Of a DNA stretch of 64,000 bases, positions 48,801 to 58,741 are shown piece after piece; the first letter of the stretch is position 1, and each line of letters starts with the position of its first letter. The notes under the pieces were generated by a model that saw only the letters and a list, made by a program, of their open reading frames with translations, was not told the origin of the DNA and did not search any database. Source of the stretch: Ilex aquifolium (Eukaryota; Streptophyta; Magnoliopsida; Aquifoliales; Aquifoliaceae); NCBI GenBank assembly GCA_951799425.1, contig OX637394.1:32710001-32774000 (forward strand), written 5' to 3'. The position numbers were made by a program, and so were the translations under genes.

Positions 48801-51800
48801 GACAACACCACGACGACGACAAACGATAGTGCCACACGACGACGAGAACTCCACAATCAACAGTGCCACAATTAACACCACCACAATCTACTACGCCACA
48901 CTACTACACCAGACAACACAACAACCTTCAACGTCCACAGAGGCCACCACAAGGGTTTCCATCACCACGATGGCTTCGACGGCAGAACCACACCACCACG
49001 AACCAAACTTGGTAACCTTAATTTTTATTTTTTGTATTTAGGATCATAATTGTTCTGATACCATGTTAAGTTGAGAGAATTAACACAATATTAGAGTGAA
49101 ACTGAGGGTGGTCAAAAACTTAACCTACCTCTCACAAACCACTTGTATTTATAGTTAACTTGTAATAATACAAAAGACATATACTCTCTAATATTTACAC
49201 ACAATACCCCAATACTCTTAACATAGGGTTTCCTAATTGTTTACTTTCCTAATATGGTCTTTCCTATTGTGAACATCAAAACTAATATAAATAGGTGGTA
49301 AGATGTACGCACCTGACACACTAATCTTATTACAATATTCCTCTTTTTCTCTTCACTTCTCTTTCTTCTAAGCTCTAATTAATTGTTTTTTTAGTTTCAA
49401 CTTGGTATCAGCACGTATTAGGATTTGCATCTGGTCCTCTCCCCTGTTTTCAATTTTTTCTTCTTCTTTTTCTGGTTCTTGTTTCTTCTTACAAAGACCA
49501 GGACAGAGACTTTCGGTTTTTTAATTGTGGTTGTGTTGATCTGAACATGAATATCTGATATCAGAACTTCCTTGTTCTGGAAGACGCAGTGTACAGTAGT
49601 CTCCGATGGGAATTTGTTGCAGATAGGTTGATCTGCTGTTCCATTCTGATTAGCGAACCTTGTTGTGGTTATTGTCGTGTCCGCTTGTCGTTGGAATCGT
49701 CAAATCATCGGAGGTTGAAGATTGCCTGCATCTCACCGTGGTCGAACAGTAAGGAGCTAGGTTTTCTTTAGGCTTCTATTTGTTTTCTCCAAGCCCGAGA
49801 TGCAGCCCAGGTTGAACCAAGCCCCAAACTCTGTGGTTGGACCAAGCCTAGATCCAGGTTTGCAGTCGGTTCATCCCCCTGTGCTAGACCAACTAGTTCA
49901 TACACATAACAGACCAGTTCAGTACAGTTCAGGTGAGTTTCTTCTCTGGTTCACTTTCTTCTCCTTTCTTTCTTGGCTTGGGTTATTCCCAGACAGTATT
50001 TTCAGCATCGGTTTAGTAAAACCAGTCCAGTTCAGGTTGTTTCAGAACCGGTTCAGTGTGGATTTTGCAGCCCTGGTTCACTATTTTTATTAATGTCCGG
50101 ACCTTGTTCCTTGACTTAGAGGTATTTCTCTCTCCTTCCTTGATCTCGTACTGGTATTTATCCCTTATAATGGCGACTTCAGAGGATACAAAGGACACTC
50201 CACCTCCAACAACCATGCCCCGCTGAAGCTTCACAGACGTGTGTGACGGACCAACCATGCACAACCAAAATTATCAGAGCATGTAACTCGGGAGGAAGTT
50301 TAACATTTGTTTTGCGATAGAAGTTTTGATAGAACATAAACGTTTTGTTATGTCTTTTGAAGGGCTGAATGCAGAGGTGATTTGTATCATAGAATGGAAT
50401 TGCTTTGGCTCCTTTTCGTGCAGCTTCAAGGGATGTGTAGTTTTGGATTTTTTTTATTTTTTATTTTTATTTTATCTTTGGTTTGGACAACTTGTCAACA
50501 TTTGATTCATCTCTTTTGTACTTTCTTTGAGCTTTTATGATTAATAAAAGTATTGGTTCTTATCTGAAAAAAAAAACAAAGGACACTTCGGTGGACAATC
50601 AGGTTAAACATGTTTATTCAGTCGATGACCAGATTAGACTGATTACTTCTATAAAAGTAAATCTCAGCAACTATTATTACTGGTCGCACGCAACTAAAGT
50701 TTTCTTACGAGCCAAAAAGAAAGTCGATTATTTGACTTGAGAGTCCACCTCCAAAGACCTCTAAAGAGTTCTGAAGTGAGAATTCTTTGGTGATGACATG
50801 GTTATGGATTAGTATAGAAACGTTTGTAGCATGGGATTCCCTTGAGGAGATGTAAATCAAGAATATAATGTGTCCCACATTTATGAGCTTTTTGAGTGTA
50901 TGTTTAATACCAAGCAAGGTAAATCTCTTGTTGAACACTGTGTCACTTTGAAAAGCTTGTGCGAAGAACTTTTGCTTTATCAACCACCAAGCACCGAATT
51001 AAGCATACAACAATGACAGGGTGAAGAGTTTCACGTTGCCTTGTTATTGTCTTGCCTTACCTCTGATTATAGTGTATATTAAAATCAAATTTTGGCTAGT
51101 GAGACTCTTTTGACTGCTGCAAATGCTTACTGTCGCCTTCAGCGTGCTTTCATTAGTCATGGAACTCCATTATCGGAGTCGTCCACCGTAATATCTAGTG
51201 GTGGTAGTGGTCCATCTCACAATACCAGATGCGGTGGTCGAGGAAGCGATCGTGGTGGTCATGTTAATCGTTCTAAGTGTACTTATTGTGATGGTAGAGG
51301 ACATACTGAAGATTATTGTTGGGATAAGCATGGGATGCCAACACATGCTAATCAAGCATCTAACGACCTTTCAGGCTCTCTAACATATCAGATTTCTACT
51401 GGTGGTCCACTTGCATCTATTTTTGATTCTCATGGTGACCTTTCTTCTCAGCTTAGTTAGCTTATATAGCAACTGTCTTCACTTTTTTCACATTTGCCTA
51501 CGTCAACTGCCAGTTTTGCTAATGGAGGTAACTATGCATATGTGGTTGCCCAACCTTCTTCACCCGCTTGGGTCATTGATCCAAAGTTAGTGCTCATAAT
51601 TCTAGTATATCTGATCTATTTTCTAATTTTTGTTCATCTAACTCACGTATTGTATTAGCCGACATTTTTTTTGACCAGTAAATGAAACTGACGATCTTCA
51701 TCTTACTTTGTCTAAGCCCTTTACCTCTGGGTTATTTATACCTAACTTTCCCTTTAAAATTTGTTATTTGTGAGTCAGCTAACTAAGTCCTTATAATGTT

Positions 51801-54800
51801 TCTTAACATTTTCTCCATCTTCTTGTATTTTTCAGAATCTCACGACGAAGAAGGTGATTGGTTTGGGGCATGAGAGTAATGACCTTTACTACTTGAACCC
51901 CAGCGTGTCTATTCCTACCTTGAGTGCTACTATGTGTTATCTTTCGTGACATTTTTTACTAGGTCATCCATCCTTGCAGAAGTTACGTCAAGTTATTCCT
52001 AATTTGAGTCATTTTGTGGTAGAATGTAAGGCTTGTCAATTAGACAAGTATCATAGTAGTTCTTTTCCTTCTAGTTCTACAAGTCTTTAAGTCTAGTGCT
52101 TTCAGTGTAGCACATTCAGACCTTTAGGGCTCTATAATAACAAAAAAGTATTTTTGGTTTTTAATACTTTGTAATTTTTTATGATGACTTCTCTCGTATA
52201 ACTTGGTTATTTTGTATGAAAGATCCAACTAAATTGCCTAAGATCTTCTCCACTTTTTATAATGAAATCTTGGTTCAGTTTGATATTTGCACAAAAATTC
52301 TTTGGTCTGATAATACACTTGAGGATACTCACTCATTTATAAATAGTTTTTGTGGTGACCGTGGCATTATCCATCAAATTAAAATGGGATTGCCTAACAT
52401 AAATATCGTCATTTATTAGATGTTACGCGCACTCTAATGTCTAATATGCATGTGCCGAAGTCAATGATCAAAATATCATTTGAAACGATCGAAACATCCG
52501 AAACGTTTCTGTTTCTAAGGAGACCGAAACGAATCAGTGATGGAATCGAAATTCTAATACTTCGAGGCATGGTTACCACAATTCACTAAATCCTTAATGA
52601 CCCACAATCTGGGTACATCGATCCCAAATAAGGTAGGTTCGTGATCCAGATCACCAAAATGGACGACCCCAAATTATAATACTAACCCTAAATCAATTTA
52701 CTTTAAAATATGTAGCACAAATATAAAATACATATTAATTGACTATATGTATATAAGATAAATTGTAACTAATTTAGTGTTTATGAATGTTTTATAATAT
52801 ATAATGGTGTATAGTATTGAAACGATCTACATAAGAGTTCCAAAACGAATTGCGATACAAAATACCATACCAACTAAACCTATCTCCATCGTACTGAGTA
52901 CCTAAGAAAGTGTCGTATCATGTACCCGTACCCATACTACGTACCATAGCGTCCCACGATCTAGGTAACATTGCTTCTAGGTGTTCCATAATGTTTCAAA
53001 ATGTTTTGTTATATTTGTACAATTATTTGAGAATGTTTCTAGGTATTTCAAAATATTTTGATATATTTCGACCAATGTTTTGAAAAAATAATTTTCAAAT
53101 TTTTTATTTTTTTTTATTTTGTTTTTAAGACAGGTCGAAACGTTTTCAAAATGCGTCGAAACGTTTTCAAAATGTATCAAAACGAAATTTTGATCTTGGC
53201 CGAAACCTATTGGGCTGTTGTTCTTACTTCTACTTATCTTATCAATCGCATGCCTTCCTCTATTTTGGACAACCAGTCTCCTTACTCCTTGCTATATCCT
53301 GATACACCACCTTTCAGTTTAACTCCTCGAATATTTAGTTGTGTTGTTTTTGTTCATTTACTAGGTTGTCGTCTGGATAAACTATCACCTCGCTATATCG
53401 AGTTTATCTTTTTGGGATATTCTTGTATTCAAAAAGGTTATCGATACTATGATTTGGTCTCTTCTTGCTCTTATCATGTTAGTGCTGATGTTATCTTCTT
53501 TGAGTCATCTCTTTTTTTTTTTTTTGCATTAGGCTATACATTAATTATAGACTTGATCTCTTCTAGTAAGGGGGATTTTTTTTGTTGCCTACTATTCCTG
53601 ACTTTGTGTCTTCTCCTCCAACAATATCTGCTTCCCCACTTCAGGTTTACCACTGCTCTAAAGATAGACAGATTGTGTCGTATGCTCCCGCCCCACCACC
53701 AGCACTGACTTGTTCTGAGGTGTAGCCCTCTGAGTCATCTATTCCCCTATTATCTTCTGAACTGCCTATTGCATTATGGAAAAGTACTCGTAGTTGTACA
53801 TAACATTGTAATTGTGTCTTATTTTATCATCTTTCCCCATCATTTCATTATTTTGCATCATTATTTTCTTTTATATCTATTTCTATGTCTTTCAAACAAG
53901 CCTTATTATCTCCAACATAGAAATTAACAATGAAAGCTCTTCATGAGAATCAGACTTGGGATCTTATTCCATTGCCTCCGGTAAACAACTTGTTAGTTTT
54001 CGTTGGGTGTGTACTGTGAAATATCTTTCTGATGGTTCTGTTGAATGCTTAAAGGCATGTCTGGTTGCAAAGGGCTATACTCAGACGTATGGTGTGGACT
54101 ATTGTGATACCTTTTCTCCTGTTGCTTGTCTTGACTCTATTCGTCTACGCTGGATGTCAAAAATGATTTTTACATGAGGACCTATAGAAGGAAGTATATA
54201 TGGTTCAACTACAAGGATATGCCGTGTCTGGTTGGGAACAGTTAGTATGTCGGTTAAAGAAAGCATTATATGGCCTGAAACAATCCCCTCGTGCTTGGTT
54301 TGACAAATTTAGTATTGTTGTACTTTACTATGGCTTCCAATGTTCTACTTCGGATCATTCTGTGTTTACATGGAAGCCTGCCAGATGTGTTGTTGTTCTC
54401 ATTGTATATGTCAATGATATTATTATTAGTGGCAATGGCTCAGCTGGTATTGCTCTTTTTAAAACTTATTTTGGTCAACAGTTCCATACCAAAGACCTAG
54501 GCCTCCTGCAATACTTTCTTGGCATTGAAGTAGTTCAATCTAAGGAGGGTATCAGTTTATGCCAACGAAAGTATGTGCTAAATTTACTCTTTGAAACTGG
54601 TACTCTTGGTACATGTCCAATTGAGACCCCCATGTATCCAATTGATTAAATTGGATGTTGATAGTGGAGATGTCTTTGAAGACACAAGGCATTATCTATG
54701 GTTGATTGGAAAGCTGATTTATTTCACCGGGACACATGCAAACATTAATTACGCCATTGGTGGTGTTAGTTAATTTATGCATACTACTTGTAAACCTCAT

Positions 54801-57800
54801 TGGGAAGCTGTCTGTTGTATTATTCGATATTTGAAAGGAGCTATAGGTCGAGATGGTTATATCGACCATCAACCACATTATCTGTCCACTTTATTTGTTA
54901 CTGGTTTTTCGGATAGTGACTGAGCTGGTAGTCATAGTGATATACAGTCTATTTCTGGTTATTGTACATTTGTTGGCTGTAATTTTGTTACTTGGCACAA
55001 TAAGAAACAAAATGTGGCGGCACATTCTAGTGAAGAGACTGAATATTGAGCCATGACTCATAGTGTATGTGAGATTCTATGTGTTTGTTTTCTACTTCAA
55101 AAGATGGGAGTGATATTTTGTCTCCTATGCAGCTGCATTGTGATAACTAGGCAACCATTGTCATTACCGGTAATCCTGTGTTTAATGAGCGTACCAAACA
55201 CATTGAAATCGATTGTCATTTATTTTAGGATCTCTTAATGCAAAAGGAGATTATCACTCCTTATTCAAGTCTGGTGATCAACTGGGTGATATTCATACTA
55301 AACCATTTGCGCGATTCGCATTCAGCAGTTTTTTTCCAAGTTGTGCATTTTGGATCTATATGCTCTAGCTTGAGGGAGAGTGTTGGAATTGTTAGAATTC
55401 CCTATTTAGGGTTTCCTAATTGTTTACTTTAAGAAATATGTTATTTCCTATTGTGAGCATCAAAACTAATATAAATAGGTGGTCAGGTGTACACACCTAA
55501 CACACCAATCTTATTACAATACAATATTCCTCTTTTTCTCTTCTCTTCTCTTTCTTCTAAACTCTAATTAATTTTTTTAGTTTTAACTGCCTTATTAACT
55601 TACAATTAACCTGTCTCTTGTTTTTATTAAAAAGATTGTTTTTTCTCCTGGTAGTCTTGGTATAACACTTGTAAGCTTTGCTAAAATGAGGTTATTTCAG
55701 TGCCAGTCTGTTTGTCTTTAAAATAATTTGTGAGGGATATGGACATCCACCAACTTGATTTTAATTCAAATACTTCAAAATGTACAAGTGGCAATATGAG
55801 TGGATTGATAACTTCAACAACTTAATTTGCAGTGAGGAAATGTATGGATTGTAGAAAAAGGTATATCCTTTATCTAATATGTACAATGTATGAACAAAAG
55901 ATACCCCTCAATTGATAGAGTTTGGGGTTTCAAATCATAGAATTGGAATCAGGGGTAAGACATTGAGGGTAATGATAGATGGTAGAGGTCCGAAGGGGTA
56001 GAGGGTTTCTAGAAGAGAGTGAAGGGCTCAACATAAAAGCAAGAAAAGGAATTAAAGAAGCTAACACGTTTAGAGAATTATGAAAGGAAATAACGGAAGG
56101 AAGAAAAGTGGAGGGGGATGCTGATTGTGTTCCATAAGGGTGCACATTGTCTGGTGGAACATTTTAGGCTTAAATGCACAGGAGCAGTTTTTTTTTTTTT
56201 GAAGGGGGGGGGGGGGGGGGGGCAAGGGTGATGCTCTCCTTGGAGGTTGGAAGTTGTCCTTAGTGTAATCGGGGCGTGTTTTTTTTTTTTGGGAGGGTTG
56301 TTCTTTTTTCCTTTGGTGTTACTTTGGGTGCTTAAAGCAACTTTTGAGGATAATTTTTCTTGTGTTCTATTTGATGTTTAATTTAGGTCTCTTTTTGCTT
56401 CGTGTACACTTCATGGATACCTCCTTGGCTCTTTAGTGATATTTTACATATAAAATGCTTTCTGTATTTGAAAAAATCTGTGTAGTTTTCCAAGTGAGAC
56501 AACTTCTAATTGTCTTTCAATATAGAGCTGCTGTGAATATTTGTAAATGGCTAAACTCGCTAAAGATTGCTGCTGATATTGTTAAGCATCTGCTAAATGA
56601 CCTCTTGTCTGTCACTGCAAATTGTTTGGACTACTTTGTGATGACTAGTGACCTGTGAGCAAGGTCCTAGGAGGCTGGCTGCTTATCCATTTTTAAATCT
56701 TGTTTCTTGGTTGTACTGTGGTGATTATGCCCATGTTCAGTGAGTATCTCTATTTTTTGTTAAATCTATATAATTACTGAACGAAAAAAAGACTTTCAGT
56801 GTATTGTTTTGGTCATTTAGGAAACTGAAACGTTTTGATCCATTTCGAAAACAAATAAAAACTAATAAAAAATTTGAGAATTATTTTTTCAAAACATTAA
56901 TCGAAATACACCAAAGCATCTTAAAACACCTTGAAACATTCCGAAACAATTGTGTAAATGCGTCGAAACATTATAAAACACCTCGAAACATTATGAAACA
57001 ACTCGAAGTGTTAGAATTTCGATTCTATCACAGATTCGTTTCGGTTTTCTTAGAAATAGAAACGTGTTTCGGCTGTTTTGAAATGGAATTTTAATCATTG
57101 GTCATCAACAGTATCCCATTGGTTAATTCTTTGTTCAGTGGTGATTTATCTGATCATAATGCTTTGATACCTATTTTCTTTAGACCAAGGAAAATGTATA
57201 ACAAGGGCAAGAAAAGTGGGAAGAAGAAGAGAGAAGTTAGGTAAGAGTCTATAGGGGTTTTTCGGATGCGTTACTTGATAAATCAATCGGGAAGACGAAT
57301 TCGCTGCGTAAAGCTTCAATCTTTCGATAGTCAAATTATATATCACCATAATAAAAATAAAAGTTATAAATCTTCAATTCTCTGATATCTCAACTCTGGT
57401 CATTCCCTTCTTAATCATCCTGAAAAATATTAAAAGTGGGGAAGTCTACGATACAACAAAAAACAATATGCTCAACGATTAATACGAATGATCAAATACC
57501 AAATAACTCAATTGATAGGCAATCATAAACAACGGAGTCAAGAATCAAATTCGATATGTCATATAGGTCAACTGCTATTAAATATAGTTTCATACTTGGT
57601 TCATCTAGGTGTGAATGACACTTGGACATATAAATCCATACTTATACTGAATAATCATACCTCGTAGGACCATAATTACACCCCATAGTGCCACAATTAT
57701 ATTTCACAAACTATGTCTCAAGCACACTTCGTACATGTACGAATCAATCCTAAAATATTTAGCTCAAATTACTGGTCAGCTCAACAAAAGTTCCAGAATT

Positions 57801-58741
57801 TTATATCGACTGAAATAATCAATAGGAATACAAATTTTAGATAATGAAAAGAACACTCTTTGCAAAGAAATTGAAAGATAGGAGTATGTTGTATACTACC
57901 CCGTAACTCAAATTACCAAGGGATACCGATAAATTTGATCACCACCATATACCAATTTCATAGAATTTAGGACTAAAGTCACTATCTAATTTTGAACCCA
58001 ATGCCTTATTTTTTTTTCCTTATTTCTCTCTTTTCTTTTTTCTATTCTTTCTCTCTCTTTTCTTCCTCTCTCTCTTTTTTTTTTCCTTTCCTTCTCCCAT
58101 TTTGTCTACTGACGAGGGAGCCTTATTTATAGCAACCAATTGCTTGGTCATCAAGGTTCTCATGTCACCATGCTAATGGCATGCATGATGACATCACATG
58201 GACACTTGTCCATTTCCATTTTTCTTGGTTTTTTTTTTTTTAAATAGCAAGGACACTTGTCCATTTTTATTTTTCAATCCTAGTGCCACGACACTTGTCC
58301 TTTAAATTTAAATTACTTGATTTTTTATCCCAAATAAAATTCGTAAAGTTTCAATAATTGTAATTAGATCTCTATAATATTTAATTCTTAATTCTTTTCG
58401 AGGTCGGGTTGTCACAGCTTTGTCAATTCTGCAAAGGTTACACTAAAACACTACAAATGGAGAGATTACTCGGTTTGCTGCTCATAATAAACAGCAGTGT
58501 CTAAAAGCCATCTTCTGCTATATTGAAATCGTATCATATGCATGCCGTCTGTTTGTGTGTGTATGTTGGGTCTGTCTCAACTTGTATAATATTTTTAAGG
58601 GGAAGATGGCTGTATTTTTATTTGTGTTACATCCTTGTTATATGTTTGTAGGGTCTCAATCATGGCACCTGCATTCGTGGGGCAACTTCTACTGCTGAAA
58701 CTTCTCAACTAAAACCAGGCAGATCTTTTCAGGCTAAAGAT
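33794..58741 (+). CDS. Conserved small multi-pass membrane protein (AGTRAP-like), spliced, 3' incomplete
   Basis: Four exons join in frame: 33794-33889, 33996-34189, 43163-43484 and 58652-58741, giving 234 codons. Donors are GTACGT, GTGCGT, GTATGC and GTAAGT; all acceptors are AG. Four hydrophobic segments are predicted at about residues 23-43, 44-65, 73-93 and 104-126. A polar tail follows that is rich in Ser, Asp and Tyr ([31 protein letters not shown]). The layout and the sequence around [20 protein letters not shown] recall the angiotensin-receptor-associated protein (AGTRAP) fold and a conserved plant family; function in plants is not known to me. ATG 33797 is an equally possible start. 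The reading after exon 4 meets a stop 18 bp past a strong GTAAGT donor, so a further exon beyond the window is more likely than an end here. The gene looks intact despite 24 kb of transposon-filled intron. Confidence 0.8.
33996..34189 (+). CDS. Membrane protein gene, exon 2
   Basis: Starts after GAAAG with [10 protein letters not shown] and carries membrane segments 1 (end) to 3. Ends in the first two bases of a Trp codon before donor GTGCGT, phase 2. The interrupted codon is completed by the first base of exon 3. Confidence 0.85.
34362..35093 (+). mobile_element. Solo LTR in intron 2, CACAT duplication
   Basis: 732 bp, TGTTAGAAT to TTCCAACA, flanked by CACAT at 34357-34361 and 35094-35098. 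Contains GTGGGAACTCAATCCCACATC near its start and a TATATATATA run near 34442. The family is not recognised; the size fits a copia or small gypsy LTR. The orientation is inferred. Confidence 0.85.
35099..36217. other. Intron 2 stretch without recognised elements
   Basis: AT-rich intron sequence. No ORF with known similarity and no repeat structure that I could define. GACTCGG-type words recur at 35705-35815. Confidence 0.4.
36223..38547 (-). mobile_element. Solo LTR of T2 chromovirus type in intron 2
   Basis: The right end reads TGTAAGATCCCG on the minus strand at 38547. The left end is placed at about 36223 next to AACGCCTC, with flanks GATAT (36218-36222) and AATAT (38548-38552), one mismatch, so the left edge is less certain. 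From about 37150 to 38060 it is the reverse complement of the T2 LTR at 23.7-24.7 kb. It lies antisense to the host gene. Confidence 0.72.
37832..37963 (-). promoter_or_regulatory. Promoter module of the intronic T2 LTR
   Basis: The CCTATAAATAC complement is at 37832-37842. Degenerate decamers start at 37895 (TGTTCGAACT), 37915 (CGTTCGAACT), 37935 (CCTTCGAACG) and 37954 (CTTTCGAACG), spaced 20, 20 and 19 bp. The 53-bp gap between TATA box and nearest site equals that in the copy at 23.9-24.0 kb. If active it would drive antisense transcription through exons 1 and 2. Confidence 0.6.
38553..40600. other. Intron 2 stretch, A/T-tract-bounded repeat remnant
   Basis: 38728-38810 (GGTACGTTTGGTAACA followed by T and A tracts) and 40400-40565 (A-rich, with an ATT microsatellite) bracket about 1.8 kb without genes. 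GGTACGTTTGGTAACA is a common start of plant TIR elements, but I find no matching right terminus. A dinucleotide AT/ATAT cluster lies at 40100-40150 and CT-rich tracts near 39655 and 40260. Confidence 0.35.
40601..43162. other. Remainder of intron 2
   Basis: Intron sequence with no recognised repeat; it ends in the acceptor TTTACGCAG at 43154-43162. A 14-base T run occurs near 42140. Confidence 0.45.
43163..43484 (+). CDS. Membrane protein gene, exon 3
   Basis: Completes the split Trp codon, then [13 protein letters not shown] and the fourth membrane segment, followed by the polar tail. Ends GGG before donor GTATGC, phase 0. 107 further codons. Confidence 0.82.
43957..48171 (-). pseudogene. 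Element M gag-pol remnant
   Basis: Begins [12 protein letters not shown] at 48171. Gag with [15 protein letters not shown] follows, then a zinc knuckle ([12 protein letters not shown] near 47340, with the first Cys replaced). Next come protease [10 protein letters not shown] near 47070, pre-integrase and integrase ([11 protein letters not shown] near 46620, VHSDVWGP near 46535, [16 protein letters not shown] near 46250), and RT ([26 protein letters not shown] near 45330, catalytic YVDDI near 44930). RNase H ([11 protein letters not shown] near 44300) follows and runs to a stop at 43958. Several stops and at least two frameshifts break it. A tandem duplication of about 30 bp at 44851-44909 adds a stop after YVDDI. 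Confidence 0.92.
48172..49049 (-). other. Element M 5' leader with GAACCGG repeats and CCA-rich tract
   Basis: Untranslated leader between primer site and gag. 48235-48545 contains many copies of CTGAACCGG and CTGGACCG. 48740-48990 is rich in CACCACCACAA repeats. An open frame on the plus strand here (about 48769-49041) is repeat-encoded and not credible as a gene. Confidence 0.65.
50200..50575 (+). mobile_element. 5'-truncated LINE 3' end in gag of element P
   Basis: The 12-bp duplication ACAAAGGACACT (50188-50199 and 50576-50587) brackets 376 bp that end in an A tract. The text before it (TTAATAAAAGTATTGGTTC) has a poly(A)-signal-like AATAAA. This is typical of target-primed insertion of an L1-type LINE. 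No protein remains. Confidence 0.85.
52460..53198. mobile_element. TIR element rich in GAAACG/GAAACATT words
   Basis: Inserted in the integrase of copia P between matching 6-bp flanks GCCGAA (52454-52459, 53199-53204). Ends are inverted: GATCAAAATATCATTT at the left against AAACGAAATTTTGATC at the right. The interior has repeated GAAACG, GAAACAT and TCGAAAC words. A relative in opposite orientation is at 56797-57105. Probably a non-autonomous Mutator-like element. Confidence 0.7.
55381..55588 (+). repeat. 3' LTR of copia element P
   Basis: 208 bp beginning TGTTGGAATTG after the polypurine tract TTGAGGGAGAG. Contains TATAAATAGG at about 55468-55477. Ends AACT (not the usual CA) before the duplication GCCTT. 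Confidence 0.9.
55594..57160. other. Intron 3 stretch with GAAACATT-family copy
   Basis: No gene. 56797-57105 is a shorter reverse-oriented copy of the TIR element at 52460-53198 (matching words: ATGATTAAAATTCC, AAACCGAAACGAATC on the minus strand), with GAAACATT-type words repeated about every 11-20 bp. 56192-56222 has a T run followed by 19 G. Confidence 0.55.
56204..56222 (+). repeat. Run of 19 G
   Basis: Uninterrupted G tract just after a 13-base T tract, in intron 3. A second T run followed by GGGAGGG is at 56280-56298. Confidence 0.85.
57166..58416 (-). mobile_element. Solo LTR in intron 3, GCTTT duplication
   Basis: 1251 bp. On the minus strand it starts TGTGACAACCCGACC at 58416, a common start of plant gypsy LTRs. 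It ends GGTATC at 57166 instead of the usual CA. Flanked by GCTTT at 57161-57165 and 58417-58421. Contains a long pyrimidine tract at 58010-58095. The left end is less certain because of the odd terminus. Confidence 0.7.
58652..58741 (+). CDS. Membrane protein gene, exon 4
   Basis: Follows acceptor TTTGTAG. Encodes [20 protein letters not shown] plus [10 protein letters not shown], in frame with exon 3, then donor GTAAGT. No membrane segment; Ser/Thr-rich cytosolic-type tail. Fewer constraints support it than exons 1-3. Confidence 0.68.

Larger units (their letters stand above)
43790..49223 (-). mobile_element. Ty1/copia element M inserted in the 5' LTR of element P
   Basis: 5434 bp flanked by TAGGG at 43785-43789 and 49224-49228. 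LTRs 43790-43950 (161 bp) and 49064-49223 (160 bp), TGTTAAG to CTTAACA, nearly identical. The primer site TGGTATCAGAACAA on the minus strand lies at about 49050-49063, and the polypurine tract (AACTTGAGGGAGAG) at 43951-43964. It interrupts the P LTR at the point where the 3' LTR of P reads TTTAGGGTTTCC. Confidence 0.95.
50168..55370 (+). pseudogene. Element P gag-pol remnant
   Basis: Gag starts ATG 50168 ([10 protein letters not shown]), is split by a LINE piece, and resumes near 50588 ([15 protein letters not shown] near 50641). The zinc knuckle [14 protein letters not shown] is near 51280. A decayed protease lies near 51570, pre-integrase near 51840-52060, and integrase pieces at 52180-52420 and 53205-53520 around a DNA transposon. 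RT is at 53940-54650, where the catalytic YVDD box reads YVNDI near 54406, an Asp to Asn change. RNase H remains run to 55370. Numerous stops and shifts. Long inactive. Confidence 0.88.
43603..55588 (+). mobile_element. Ty1/copia element P in intron 3, split by a second copia
   Basis: Flanked by GCCTT at 43598-43602 and 55589-55593. The 5' LTR is 43603-43789 plus 49229-49402 (interrupted by element M); the 3' LTR is 55381-55588. The primer site TGGTATCAGCA at 49403 is initiator-Met-tRNA-like. Leader, gag, protease, integrase, RT and RNase H follow in copia order, all broken. About 6.5 kb without the inserted element. The 5' LTR has roughly 160 bp (43622-43781) that the 3' LTR lacks. Confidence 0.9.

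Noticed and set aside
48544-49041. Plus-strand frames of 64 and 90 codons
   Set aside because: Low-complexity reading of the repeat-rich leader of copia M on its opposite strand.
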